Assembly: GCA_013397845.1 (NCBI GenBank)
Contig: VZTG01001061.1
Location: 62,001 to 126,000, forward strand
Origin: Melanocharis versteri
Lineage: Eukaryota; Chordata; Aves; Passeriformes; Melanocharitidae
Direction: 5' to 3'
Length of the DNA stretch: 64,000 nucleotides
Made by a program: the position numbers and the translations under genes. The stretch's first letter is position 1; each line of letters begins with the position of its first letter. The notes under the pieces were generated by a model that made no database searches, was not told where the DNA came from, and worked only from the letters and a program-made list of their open reading frames with translations. This document shows, piece by piece, positions 1 through 12,713 of the stretch.

Positions 1-500
1 AGGTGCGATGATCCCCGCGGCTGCAGGGGGCGCTCCGGTGCGGCTCGGGCAGCGCGCGGTAATGGCGGCCCGGCCGAGACGGGAAGGGACGGGAGAGAGG
101 CTCGCCCCACAAACCCACAGGGGCGGCCGAGCCCGGGGCCCCAGCAGGACTCTCGGAAACAGCAAACTGGGATGGCAGGAATGAACAGAAATCCCGGGGT
201 GGTGGACGAGGTGCATCAGAAGCTCAGCAGTGGCGGCTGGAACCGCGGGGCATCCCGGCAGGCAGGGAGTGCGGGGCTGCAGCGCGGAGAAGATCCGGAG
301 CAGTGCCGAAGAGGCGGGGGCGGGGGAAGGGCAGCGGCAGCCCGGCTCCCAACGGCAGAAGGAGCAGCTCTGGTCTGGTCTCCGGTGGTAGCAGCAAATT
401 CCCTTTCCCCAAGCAGCAGCTCCAACCGTCCTCCTCCGAAACCAGGAGAAAAGAGAGCCAGCAGCTGCCCAGCCCCGGCTTTTACCAGCCCAATTCTCGT
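1..500. promoter_or_regulatory. CpG island, likely promoter region (cut by the left edge)
   Basis: The first half kilobase is strongly GC-rich and dense in CpG, while the sequence beyond about 580 drops to the AT-rich background. Visible elements are a GC box pair at 311-326 (gaggcgggggcggggg, Sp1/KLF type) and AATGGCGGC at 61-69, a YY1-like site. In vertebrate promoters YY1 sites of this kind usually lie just downstream of the start site in sense orientation, which would favour plus-strand transcription starting near the left edge; this is inference. The ATG at 62 opens only about 40 codons before TGA. Open frames run on both strands through 172-570 because the region is GC-rich, and none resembles a known protein. 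No strong GTRAGT donor was seen inside the island. Read as an unassigned or bidirectional promoter island. Confidence 0.7.
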
Positions 501-1036
501 GGTATCCCACCCCCTCTCTGAGAGAAACTCCCAGATAAGGGACATGTTGTCAGAGACTCTTCTCTCCTGAGCTTGGCCACCTTCCTCTTAAGTACCCAGC
601 CATTACAGTTTCTTAGCAACTTATGTGAGAAAATTCCTTAAGCAGAAAAAAAAAAACCCAAAAGGGAAGAAATCCAAACCCCAATATTCATGTCATAGTA
701 TTTTCAGAGATTTGGGGTTAATTAAAGTTCATTAGAAACCTGCTTGCAGACCTCAGAGTGGACGTGTTTACTATCAGTTCTACCCTGCTGTGGTGTCCTC
801 TGATGGTCTCCAAGCTCCACCATGCTGCTGAGGAATGTGGTTCCTGCTGCACTGCCCTCCCTGCCATCCCAGCTTCCCACCCAGCTCCATTCCCCCAGCA
901 GCGTCTTCCACAGCACGACTTAGGGCAGTCCCTCACTTTTCCAGAACTGGTCTCATCTATGCAAATGATTTGCAGGTGAAAGGAAACCTTTATCAGACGA
1001 CAACAGTAATTATAATAAATTATTGTTTTCATCCAG
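501..1036. other. Non-coding spacer after the CpG island
   Basis: Mixed-composition sequence with no convincing gene. It holds an A-run near 644-655 and a perfect 15 bp inverted repeat at 960-974 (TGCAAATGATTTGCA) that includes an octamer ATGCAAAT at 959-966. Open frames here are short and overlap on both strands, so I treat them as chance. Confidence 0.5.
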
Positions 1037-1201
1037 CATGAGAGCACTAATTAAGCTCAGTTAAACACAAAAGAACATAAGAAATACTGTCTACAGCTGA
1101 AAACATGGACATTTTCTGAAGCTGCTGTTTCAACTGTTTGTAACCTTGCAATACATGAACTCCAAGCCTGCATATTCCAATTCTGCCTCTGAAATCAGCA
1201 G
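1037..1201 (+). other. Candidate non-coding exon (5'UTR or lncRNA)
   Basis: A pyrimidine-rich stretch ending in AG at 1035-1036 (tattgttttcatccag) is followed 165 nt later by a near-perfect donor, AGCAG|GTAAGTA, with the GT at 1202-1203. All three forward frames contain stops within the interval, so it cannot be an internal coding exon. It could be a 5' untranslated or lncRNA exon fed by the CpG island about 0.5-1 kb upstream. That link rests only on splice-site shape and position. Consensus donors also occur by chance in 64 kb, so confidence is low. Confidence 0.22.
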
Positions 1202-4200
1202 GTAAGTAAATAGCTGAAAATTACCAGGATGAAGATATTTAGATTATGGTTTTTTAACATTAAAGCTGCTCTGCAACCAACACAATGTAAGCAAACCTGC
1301 GTAATGAGGCATTTGTTACTTCCCTGAGCACAGGGTTCAACTGCTCCCTGAAGTAGTTCCAGGGAAGTCAATGGAATTGCCCAAGGGATAAACTTAGTGC
1401 TGTTCAGATGACCACAAATGATCTGCACTTCATGATATTATGCTTTCACCAGAGATGTTCTAACAGGTTATCCATGTTTCTAACTCAATTGAAAGAAACC
1501 AACCGACTTAACTGAAAGGTACAAGTTTAAATTTTCAGCCTGCATCCACACTCCCACTTCTCCTACCAGCAGGCACACTTACCAACTCCTCCCTCTCCCA
1601 TTACCTATCCCTCTACCGTTCCCTAGCCAGTGACCTCAGTGACACCTCATGCCTATTGGGCAGCAGTGACCCTTAGTAGTTGTGTTGTCATTTACAGGCA
1701 CTGCCTTCTTAACCAGCCAGCATAAGCACTTACAGTTGTGTGGATGCACGTCAGGCAGAATAACTGCATTATACTTCACCTGGCACAATTCCACTTAAAA
1801 GAATAATCCCACAAAATACTTCTAGCTTTTTGTGTCTTGTTTTATATTCCAGTAATACAGTTCTGCAGCTAAGAACGTTTCACATTTTCTTGTTCAATTG
1901 TTCATTACAGATTGAGTTGGGGGTTTTTTGTCATACACAGGCTGAAACAAATGCCAGTTTTCTGCCTTTATGTTGCTTTACTGTTGGGTTTAGGAGGTAT
2001 TTCACAGGAGGATATTAGGAAGATGAAGCCTAAATTCCCCTCATTTCAATATCTATTTTTTTTCCCATGGAATGACTGAACAGAGCAAGCCAACTGATCA
2101 TTTGTACATGTAGTTACAGTTGCAAGTCCATGAAATTTTAGAATAGTAACTACAGCCACCCATCACTTCCACAAAGTCTCCTTTAGCAACTGAGGATGTA
2201 TTTCAGGTGTCTAAAAAAAAAAAAAAGACACAAGAAAGGTTGCAAAGGTTGCTATTTGAATTCTCATTCTGGGATCGGAGATTTCTGGCAGTGGACCTTC
2301 CTAGGTTTTGTGCTCTTTTTCACAAAAAATTCTGTGTTTATGTGGAATAGCATTTTAAGTAGGAGCACAGAGTCAGGGGAAGAATGCAGATCTATCTTCC
2401 TACTCGCAATGGAACAACTAATGGCATACAACTAATTTGTATATTTAGGAATATGATTAGATTGATTACGGGGGGGACAACCTGAGTCACTTTACAAAAT
2501 TATGTAGATTAAATAATATTATTTATGAAACAAGACATTATAATTTGAAAGAATTATTTCCTTAGCTTCCACATGCAAAACTTCTCTGCTTTTTTTTACT
2601 GGTGAGTTTTACCCAGCTGTGTCTGTTAAAGACCATCCAGCTAATTTACTGTTCTTTCAATACACTCATCTCTAATGTATTTGCTCCTGCGGATTAATAA
2701 AATAAGGGTCAGGCTTCAGAGAGTGACAAAGCATGAACCAGTGACGATGATTTACAGTTCAGCTGAGAGTGCCAACAACACCTTTTGATAAATACTCCAA
2801 TCAGTTTAAAGTTGTCTCCTAATGATGATGGTGAATGTTAGTGATAACTTCTCAAGCAAGAGCTGCCAGGATGCAGGAGTTAATAATGGCAGGAAAACAG
2901 GTAAAGGCCTAACTCCTGAGGAGCCCCTGGAGATTTTTAAAAATTTCATCTAAAAGAAAATGGCTAGAAAACAGAAAGAAAAAATGTAATATCTTTTAAC
3001 AACTGGTTTTTCCATTCAGAAAAGCATTAATCAGACTACTTTTTAATATTCTTGGTTGTTCTGTAGTTTAGCATGGAACCCTTTTCAAACAGAAATACAA
3101 AGAAAAACATATTTCTTTAAAATGTATGAATGGTGTTAGAATGAAAAAGGTCTTTAGAAACCTTGAGGGAATTCAGCTATAAAAAGAAAACTACAGTCAA
3201 GATGTAGAACACTGAGCAAAGTGACTCATAACAGATTATTGCAGTATTCAGATTATGGCACTTTCTAAGGAGCCACACTGAGCAGAAAACTGTATTGTCT
3301 TCCAGGTGCTGCAGTCTCTGGTCAGTAAAGCTTTATCTGCAGAGAAGTGCGAGGCTCCAGGAAGAAGTCTTGGACAAGGAGAAATGGGGGAATTCTGCTG
3401 AGGAGTGCACTGTGGCTGCCCCGGCAGGAAAGCTGTCCTTGCTGGTGCTCGCCCCCCCCATTTAGTGCTGCCACATTCAGTGGCTTCCAGGAGAAAGGCG
3501 CGTTCCAGAATAAGGCCATTTAATACTAAATTCCACTGTTTGGGACAATTACTAAGAAGATTAGAACATTTTTATATTGATCTTAAGACTCTGTTTCACA
3601 CCCCTGAAGTAACTGCAGGTCCAGGGAGTGCATCTAGTGCTCTCTATGGTGGGGATTAAGTGGATCATGTGGACACAATTACCATTTAAATTTTCAAACT
3701 CAAACAAAGCTTTATCACAAAGTCTGTTTGGAGTTCTAAAATCAGCTCCCACATTACTTTAAGAATATAGGTTTATATGCAAATTGCATCAGCTTCAAAG
3801 ATACTCAAATGAAACCTGTAAGAGTTACTGTAACACAACTGATTTTACAAATAATAATAACTTTTAAGGACTTTATAGAGTTTTTAGTTCATCTAGCCTT
3901 GAAGCTCATCTTATTACCCAATTAAAAACCAGCACTACATCAAGGATTTCAGAGCCTAAACAGTTTCTCTAGCAAGCTATGAAGCCTGGCATTTCAACTT
4001 CTAAAAGAAAATTAAATCAAGTTTTATATATTTGCTCTGATGGGATGTCTCTAACCTGTTAGCCTTGGAAGCATGATGGTAGCATTTGAAATTTCTATGT
4101 CAAAACACACCCTTTTAAAAACTGATAAATAAATCAAACAAATGCAAGTGCATCAAAGACTGATATGGTAAAGAAAGCGTAACTGAAAACAGGCAGCAGC

Positions 4201-7200
4201 ATTTGAACAGCCACACCATTGAATGCCCAACCACTCTGGTCCCTCATGCTCCTACACAGAGACAGGAATGAGCTCCTGTGGTCCTGCCAAAAAAAATACA
4301 CAGAATTTGAGTTGGGGACAGCATTTCTCCAGAGATCCATGGCACAGAATATCCCTTTCTATCCCAACCTTTAGCTGATGGACCTTCAAAACTTTCATGT
4401 TGCCTGGAAACCCTGGAAACTTTACTTAAGGATTTAGAGATTAAAAGCATGGAGGGAATTCCTACCACTCAGCAGCCCTCATTAGCTCCCATGGCCTCAC
4501 CTGTTCCAAGGATTCACAGGATTTGTTCTTGGCTTTACAGAATTGCATCTGAGAATCTTCCCAAGCTATTAATCTTTCTGTCTAGCCATGACTATAAAAT
4601 CTTGCTGGCTTTATCAGTCTACAAGATCTGAGAACTGGTCTTTATGGCTGAGCCAGGAACCTTACAATTTGGACTCCTAAATTCAGTTACTTTTTAGAAC
4701 TTCAAAACTCTTAAAATTTATTGCCTTCCAAAAGTGAAATTTTGGGGAAAAGAGAATTGCTTGTTCTGGAAAGAAAACACTTCAAAAGGTCAGCTTTTCA
4801 GGGAACAGATGTAGCAACCAATTCTTGTTTGTCTTAAGGCTGCAGAAAGCCTAAAATTAGGTACTGAATGCATTTTTTATTCTAGTGACCATTCACTACT
4901 GCATCCTGGCAGGTTAATCAGAGATATTTCAAGCCTAACTTTTTTTTTTTTTAATACTACTTCACTAATGGCAGAGGAGAAAATTATTTATCAAGCTGAG
5001 ATTTGCCTGCAAGGGGAAGGGAAGGCCAAGTAAGAAATCTCGAGTTACTGGCTCCCAGGAACTGAGGAGAGCAGAGTGTGTTCCCCAGGCATGTGCTTCT
5101 TCTTGAGCATATCCTGAATATCTGCAGTGCCTGGCACCTCTGGAAGATACCCAGTTTTGGCTCTGAAGCAGAAAAGGGCTCTCTTGTCTTGCTTCACTTG
5201 TCCCCAGCTATAGGATACAACATTCCAATGTCCAATGTAAATTGTGATTATACCTTTTAACTAAACACGTGGCACAATTATATAAAACATCTTCTCAATC
5301 TGGCTGTTTTGAGTTCCTTAATGTTTTCCTGCTAACACATGGAATTATAGCAGCTGGGAATAATGTCAGCTTTAATTAAATTTCATCTTTTGACTACATC
5401 CACTTATTTTAAAGCCTAAGTCATTTAAGTTCTTATTAATATGCCTTCTTTTGTTAACCAGATTTCTATGTTTCACATAAAGGTCTTAATTTAAATATAG
5501 AAGGAGCAACAGCAAACACTATAGTTGAGATTACAGAAGTATTTTTATTTTCTCTTTCCTCAGCTTTTGAATAAAAGGCATGATATTTTCTGTGATCAGT
5601 ACGAGCTTGAAAGTGAATACTTTATTGGTTTGACCAAAAATAAACATGCCTTAGAGCTGGGAAAAATTTATGTCTTTATAATAATATTCTACTGCTGGGG
5701 TTTTTTTTGTGGGTTGGGTTTTTCTTTTAACAGTGCTACAAGCAAAACAGCTCAAAGTTTAAAGCTAAAGTTTACCATGGCAAGAGTTCTCATTTGGAAA
5801 TAGTTGTTGTTTGGTTTGGTTTTTTTTCTGATGGATATTGCTCTTAATCAGACTGTGTTACAGACACAAGTCTTTGCCACTCAGGTGCTGCCTCCAAAAC
5901 TAGTGCAATATGCAGTTCCACCTTCAGCTGACCTTCCAGTAACATCTGCAATGATTTATTGTGCATGTGCTTGGGTCTGAGGTGCATAGCAATTAGCAGG
6001 AAAAGACAAAAATTGCTTAGGCTGCCTGGATCATAGGGACTTGAACAAGAGAAAATTTTAAGATTAAGAGGGTCTGCAATATGACCTTTTTAACTTTGCT
6101 CTCATGTGCTAACCAACCAAGCTGCATACCACAGAGAAATTATTCCTTGGCAGGGATATCACAGGGATATCTTTGGAAAACAACAATTATTTTTCCAGAA
6201 CAAAACAACATGCTGTGATTTGCCTCCAATGGCAACACTTAAGTGGAAAAAAAACCTGTACCAACAAATGGTTTTTATCTTAAAATCCAAGGGTGAATAT
6301 CCCAGTTTAAACCAAACAAAACACAAACCCATTTGTGAATGACTTCAGCTTTGCAGGCTTTTTGACACCAACTTATGCATAGAACTCAGTAAGTGTATGA
6401 CAATCCTAAAATCAACTATTCTTAGACCTTTTTTTTTTAAAGAACAAGGATTTGCATTTATCATTTTAAGCATGTCCCTTTCTAAAGTTCATTAAATCCT
6501 TCTTCTAGTCTGGCAGTACAGATCACTGGTACATAACGAAAGTAATTACCTCCTCTGCAGCATTACTCTTCTATGTATATATATTTTTATCCTCTACATT
6601 TTTTCTCCAAGTAAGCACTTTCAATCTTTTAAATCTCATTCCTATGGAACACTTTCCTCATCTCTAATCATTCAATCATCTGAATATGAATCTCCTCTAT
6701 TCATGTTTAGGAAGGGTATTATTGTGAATCCTTGAACTTTGTGAGCTAGCTAGCTATGCTAGCTGCCTCTTCTTAAGGAGGCTGCAAGCCTGAATTTTCT
6801 AACATTTCATATTTTAGTATTTTATGAAGGAAGGGGAATGTTTAGGGCCCTATAATTTCTAGAGGCAAAGAAGTCAATTAGATGAAGAGAGGAGCTAGGC
6901 AGTGTTCTCTTTAAAAAACAGGCTATTCAGAGATTTTAAAGGCTCTTTGCATGGGTTAGCAAGAAATTTTATCAGGGTGTACATAAATTAATCAGGGACA
7001 ACTATAAAAATTGTTCCTAGAGATAAAGCTGAGCTGGCTATTGCAGATTACTCCTAGCAGCATTTGTCCAGGTTAAGACCAAGCTGTGTTTAGTGCACTG
7101 AAGAGAGTACACACAATACCTGTACATTTCATGATGCCCATGAGGGCAGGTTAAAGGCCAGCACTAACAGTTTTATTGCAGATGCTATCACAGCAACTTG

Positions 7201-10200
7201 CAAAAATGAAGTTTATTGCAAATACTCTGACCTGATTTTAACAAAAACCCTCTTTCTAGAAATAGTAAAATAAAGTAGCACAACAATCTTGTTACACAGA
7301 ATAAATTCCATCTGCATTGTAACTAACAGGTTAATGAAAGCATTATTCATGCATCTGCTAAAATGTTTCCATTTAGTATTTGTAACTGTATATTAAAGAT
7401 TTGGTTTATTATCTTTTCAGTCTGAGGCATAGTCAGTGCTCAGTCAATTCCAACCTACTAAATCTGACTGTACTAAAATTCCCCAAAGATATCTCATTAT
7501 AAAAGGGGAAGAACAGACTTTCTGAAATCAACTCATTGATGATACATGTTTTTTTAGCCAATTTAGTGTTATACGACCCTGGAAAATTGCTTTTACTCCT
7601 TTGCCCTTGAAGCATCTGTTTTTGCGGATTTGAACCCCAGCTGCCAGTTCAAGTTGAAAATGAATTTCACACATTTGAATTGGTACATGAATTATAGTCA
7701 TGGCTGGTGGCATCAGGACGCTCTTGGAACCAAGGCTCAGAAGCCGGGAAGGTCACTTTCTATAAAGAGATTGCTAATGACAAGGATGAATAATTGGAAC
7801 TTAATGAGCACTGAAGAACCTCTCATAAGTACTTTACTAATCTTCCAAACTGCTTCACAAAACAGCAAGTTGCATCAATTTTGTAAAAAAGCTGAATCAA
7901 AACGACACTTTTCAAACATAGCTAAAACAAACTCGGGAGGAACTAAGCTTTCTACAAGATATGTACTTCCTATAGTGCCTAAATATAGATAAATCTAAAG
8001 CTCTGGCTCAGAAAAACTGACTTTAGGGTTGTGCTGAAATAGAGGATGGAACAAGATATTTTACCACTATGGCCCTGACCCAAGCTCAGATGCAGCACTG
8101 AGGCCTCCTGCCCCTTTGCACAGTGCAGATAATCAGTGGTTGGGTTTGGGAGTAGAAACCTATTTGTAACAGCCCAGATCTGAGTGAGGATGATTTACCA
8201 TCCTGCCACAGCTGGACTATTTCTTATTAGAAACTCATTTAACACTAGCTTAGTTTTTTCTCCGGTACATTACTGTGCAAACATTTCTCAGATGTTTTAT
8301 CAGAGAGCTTCATTTTGGGAGATGATCTGCCCTGGCACATTCTTGTATCTACACAGCTTAGATGACAAAATCAGGACTTACTCTTGTGTCTTTGCAAGCT
8401 CCATTTCTGTCCATTAAGTTCAAATAAACAGCAGGAATGAGAGGGGAACTTAACAAGGTCACTGTATCTTATCCTGCAGTGTAATAAAAACATCCCTGAT
8501 AGAAAGTTAGTGCAAACCCTTGGAGTGATTTTCTGCCACTGCTTTTTACACCATCCTTGCTATCAGAGCACCTGGCAAGAGAGGGCCTTCTGTTGTGATT
8601 TTATCTTTACTTTTGGAGTGTTACTCTAAAATCTGCTTGATCATTTGTTCAGTATGTTCCTCAATGCTAAAAAACAATACAAAATGTGCATTTATTGAAA
8701 ATAATGCCTTAATATTCTACCCTTTATAAAAACAGGCTGGGAAAAAGAAGCAGAAATTGGCCTGGCTTTTCTGCAGCACACAGCATTCGTGTCATTGAGG
8801 AGTCTAGATCTTTATTTTCCAGAAGAATTCTGTTGCGTCTCCATAGCTTCATCAACGCAAAATGCCACATTGTTGGTTTTACAGCAAAGCTGTGTACAAA
8901 TACACAGCTATCGAAACTCCTGACTCCTCTAATCATTGCAGTCAATCTCTTAAATAACACTTTTTTGACTGAGGCGTCAGCAACACAGAAGTGAGTTTTC
9001 TTAAAAGGCGTCTAAAATGGCAAGAAATTATTTTTTCTCCACTGTTTACCACATTCCTTATAAAACTTTCAAAACAGATCAGACAAGCTGCACAATACAC
9101 AATTGCAGACATGAACAGCCATGTACTCCTGAATATTAAAAGGTGTAGCCACAAGCATTTGCTTAGGCAAAGTTGGGCCTGCAAGTTAAAAAATATTTAA
9201 TATCCTTTCGCAAATTGGCATACAAATTATAAATTGGAAGCTAAGATTTTAAAAAAGGAAAACTACAAGACAAAATAACTTAAATCTTGGAGAGATTTTG
9301 TTTAATTATTCAGAGACCATGCCTTTTGTTTGGAAATTATATCACAAGTTCTTTTCTCAGTGGAACAGAGATTGTTGAACAGAATGTCTCTTAAGTAATG
9401 CTTATGCAACCACTAGTATGTGGTTTCTGCTGCTGCTGTTTGACCAATTATTTTTCATAAATGTAAAAGTTTGGCTTGCTTTCATCTTAAAAATAAAATA
9501 CACATCAAACCTTAGGTTGATGCTAATACTTGGACCCTTCAGTAATAATTTGCTGGATATTTGTGCATCTTTGCAACAAATGTTTGTTGCAGGGCTTAGT
9601 TTACATTCCTGATATCAAATTTTGTTCCATTCCTAATACATAATAGATGATAGTTTTAGCAACACTGTTATTGAAGCAGATAGTGTTTGATTCAATACAT
9701 TAAAATCCAATTATATTCCTACATCATAAGCGGATAATAACTGCTTTATTATTAAAACATGGCTTTCATTTTGACTGTGTTTAATACCTTTTCTGAAATC
9801 AGTGCAGCACAATAATATTGACAGAAAAGCTGAAGGTTATATGGAGAGCAAAATGTCATGTGTTATCATTATACAACACAGAAAAAGTTTCTATTTATAG
9901 ATTTCATTATCAACTGCATTTTATGTTCAGAATATTTAATCTGTCTTTTTTATCTCGGAATCCTCTGTTGACCTTCATCTTTAGGAAGATTTAAACTGCG
10001 TATAATGCTACTGTTCAATCATCTTTATTTTAATTTTCCTGAAAATAGTCTATAAAAAACAAAATCAAAATGTCACATTTGTTATTCATTTCCTCCCCTT
10101 TCTATCATGGTGCTTTTTTTTAAAAAAAAAGATTGTGAGCCTGGCTGGTTGACATACCCAGTCCTTACACTGCCTTTGCACACAGACTGAGCTGTATACC

Positions 10201-11235
10201 TGTAATCATCTAGAAAGTGGGAACTTCAGTCTTTCTATGTGTTCCAAACATATTCATGATAAACTGCATAAACTTTCCCTGTACATTCAGTGTGATCAAG
10301 GTGATGGATTCTCCTACCAATTTGAGCTTTACATAAAAAAGCATTTTCAGGATCACTTTCACAGTGCAGCCAAAGTCCATTATTACATCTGTGGTGACGT
10401 TCTAAAGAAAGCTTTTTTCCAGCTTGGTGAGTGCTGGCTTTCTTCTCTTCCCTTCTTGGCTGGTGAGTAGCAAAATGTAAAAGAGCTTGCAAAGTTTTGC
10501 ATGTCTTCCATAAACTCATGTCTCCAGAAGGCAGTTCTTTAGAGACTGAATTAGGATTTTGTTGGAAAGAAAGATGATAAAAGTAGCTAGGTTACTTCTA
10601 GCAGATTGTTGGAGAAATGCTATTATATAATCATAGAAAATATAAGTACCTCCAGCCAAAAAACTCCAACAACAACAAAGTAAATGGAAAGATAAGAGGA
10701 TTAAGGGGACAATCAACAGGAAGAGTTCACTAACCTTGCCTTGCCATGCTATTCCCCGCTGTGGAAGCTGGCAAAGAGCCACTGACTCTCGAGGAGGTGT
10801 GTCAATCAGACAGGTAAGGACTTGCCCTATTATATATACATTTTATCTTATTTTATAATGACCCTATGATCTACCTGAAATAAAACTTAGAAAAAAATTA
10901 AAAATCACTTGTATGGTATTAGAAGTTCTAATGATACAAACAGAGAGACTACAACACAGCTTAGAGATATCAAGGCAAGCTATTTTCAAAATAGTGTGTA
11001 GAAAATGGGTTAACAAATAAATTACCAACTGTTTGTGCAAACCACGACACTAAACTCACTTTAAAAACTGCACGTCTGCTTAACCTTAATTCCACTGCCT
11101 GCCAGTGTGCCTGATGCCAAGATGATTTTTGCTTTTTCTTTTATATACCTTTTACACAGTTTTGTGTATCCACAAGTATTATCATGTATACTTGTAATTC
11201 TTTAAGTCTGATAACTTAGCATAGTTCTAGTGTTT
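1202..11235. other. AT-rich non-coding stretch, no gene recognised
   Basis: About 10 kb of AT-rich sequence with many short open frames on both strands and no recognisable domain or obvious young repeat. A modestly GC-richer patch lies at about 3300-3660. A short GCTA-rich run (gagctagctagctatgctagctgcc) lies near 6743-6768. The longest open frame, 7630-7992 (+), has no recognisable motif or signal peptide. A CAG|GTAAGG donor-like site at 10816 follows about 56 open codons but has no matching acceptor. Best read as intergenic or intronic. Confidence 0.6.
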
Positions 11236-11584
11236 TGTAGGGCCAGGAGACCAAACTCCCCAGAAGCCGCAGGGCCAGGAGACCAAACATTCTACTATCT
11301 TGGAGGGCCAAGGTCCCCTCCTACAACATATTCTGTAAACTAGAGATTAGCCCACCCGAGGGGGGAGGATTCCATAGATGGGGAAAATATCACACCATCC
11401 ACCCAAGCCCCCTTACTGGGTACTTGTTACGTATGTTAATGTGTAAGGTCTATAACTTGTATACGCGGTTCACCGTGGGGGGTGCATTGCGACGCGTTCC
11501 ACCTTGGCAAAGAGATGCATCCATAGGATTCTATTAAAGATACTGAGGTAAACCCGCTAACCCTTTAACTGTGTGTACCTTTCA
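11236..11584 (+). mobile_element. Solo LTR of an endogenous retrovirus (ERVK-like)
   Basis: The block starts TGTAGGGCC and ends near ACCTTTCA, so it has the TG...CA form of an LTR. The right boundary is uncertain and could extend to about 11610. An ATTAAA polyadenylation signal lies at 11533-11538, near the 3' side, which sets the plus orientation. The 5' part holds a direct repeat of GGGCCAGGAGACCAAAC at 11240 and 11272, with a third decayed copy at 11305 (period 32-33 bp), a common U3 arrangement. CpG-rich pieces at about 11464-11500 are retained, suggesting a fairly recent insertion. No primer-binding site or gag/pol/env-like sequence follows, so this is a solo LTR. I could not find an exact target-site duplication. 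The ERV class is inferred from general look only. Confidence 0.65.
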
Positions 11585-11610
11585 TTTTCTAAGACCAGGA
11601 AAAGGCGTCA

Positions 11611-12644
11611 TGCCTAAGGGCCTTCATTACCAAAAAAGGTTGCAGTACTTAAGAGCTCTGTACAAAACAGAGGAAGGTTTGTGGAATGCCGACTTCTGAA
11701 GGTCTCTTGCTACATCCTTATGCTCAGGACAATGGAGAGGAAATCAGATCCCTGCAAACTGGGCTTGCAAAAAAATACTGTGCATGGAGTATAGTGTCCA
11801 GCCATAATGATGTGCTGGAAAGCCTTATGGCACAGTTCTTGTTAATCTCTCCACCAGCAGCTAATAGCCCACTCTGAAATCATGGAAAGATTCATAAGAG
11901 ATTGCATAATACTGGAATAGAACATGCCTTAATGCCTGTGACTGCAACACTCTCTTGTTTGTGTTTTTCAAAAGTTTCAGGACATATGATATCTAGAGAG
12001 CCAGTAAACAAAGCACATTTCAGTGGAAGACCTGAAAGACCTGGTGAATCTGGAATACACAGGATCCTAAATCTTGGGGCCACCAGGCTGCCTTTCATCG
12101 TGCTCTTTCTGAATAGGCTCAGCCAGTGCTCAGCTCTGGAGGGCACAGGGAAATGTGAACACTGATTGCTGTAGGTGCTGCAGTGACTCATGGAGCTCAT
12201 TCCCAAAAGTGCTCTTTCTCACATTTAGGACCAGACACAAAATATATTGAAGGCCGAATTATTTGTCTTAGACGCTATAAAAACATCTTACAGCCATGAT
12301 CTTTCCTGTAGACATCTTTCCCCACGCCATTTGTGACCAACACGTATCTATGATTTGACAAGGAAGGTACTTATGGAAAATGACTGTAGGTCAGGTAAAT
12401 CCAGACTAAATCTGGATTATGGGTGAAGGAGATTAAGTTCAGTGTAGGGTCTGAAGGTATTTGCTCCTTCAGTTCAAGACTTCAAATCCCTATTAATGTT
12501 CTGGACACGTGTTATTTACAGAGACTGAGATGCTCAGATCAGTCCACTGATGTAATTTAAACTCACCAGCAGTAATGTTCTGTTCTGAATTCAGCATTAA
12601 GCAGAACCGGACAAGTATTTCAAGTTTAATACTGTCAGCTCTAG
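11611..12644. other. Spacer between two LTRs, no gene recognised
   Basis: About 1 kb of unremarkable sequence separating the two LTRs. Overlapping open frames on opposite strands (11902-12165 + and 11892-12206 -) are short and show no domain. It is not retroviral internal sequence that I can recognise, so the flanking LTRs are unlikely to be the two ends of one provirus; they also differ from each other in sequence. Confidence 0.5.
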
Positions 12645-12649
12645 GACAG
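12645..12649. repeat. Target-site duplication GACAG (left copy)
   Basis: GACAG directly precedes the TGTCCTAGGTT terminus of the LTR at 12650. The same five bases follow its other end at 14211-14215. A 5 bp duplication of host DNA is the expected footprint of retroviral integrase. Confidence 0.88.
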
Positions 12650-12669
12650 TGTCCTAGGTTGAGCATGAA

Positions 12670-12713
12670 CCAATGGTGCGGGTTGGACACGCCTCCAGAT
12701 CCCATATTTAAAA
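12670..12713 (+). promoter_or_regulatory. LTR core promoter: CCAAT and TATA-like boxes
   Basis: CCAAT at 12670-12674 and ATATTTAAAA at 12704-12713 are spaced 29 bp apart, as in many pol II promoters, and sit just inside the LTR. The predicted start site is around 12735-12745, in the AG/CT-rich stretch before the donor-like site at 12761. Activity is not shown by sequence alone. Confidence 0.55.

Noticed and set aside
172..570. 132-codon frame in the left CpG island
   Set aside because: Frames are open on both strands simply because GC-rich DNA has few stops. The sequence is low-complexity and unrecognised, so the region is better explained as a promoter island.
5525..5803. Frame following a strong acceptor-like site (CTCTTTCCTCAG at about 5552-5563)
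   Set aside because: The acceptor is good, but the frame runs into a low-complexity TTTTTTTTGTGGG stretch and no donor was found at a sensible distance.
7630..7992. 120-codon plus-strand frame
   Set aside because: No recognisable motif, AT-rich composition like its surroundings, and no splice sites at its ends.
10235..10519. 94-codon minus-strand frame with an overlapping 77-codon plus-strand frame
   Set aside because: Neither is recognised, each shadows the other, and there is no splice or promoter context.
10626..10815. About 56 open codons before a CAG|GTAAGG donor-like site at 10816
   Set aside because: No acceptor at the upstream end and the opposite strand is also open. A lone donor match is not enough.
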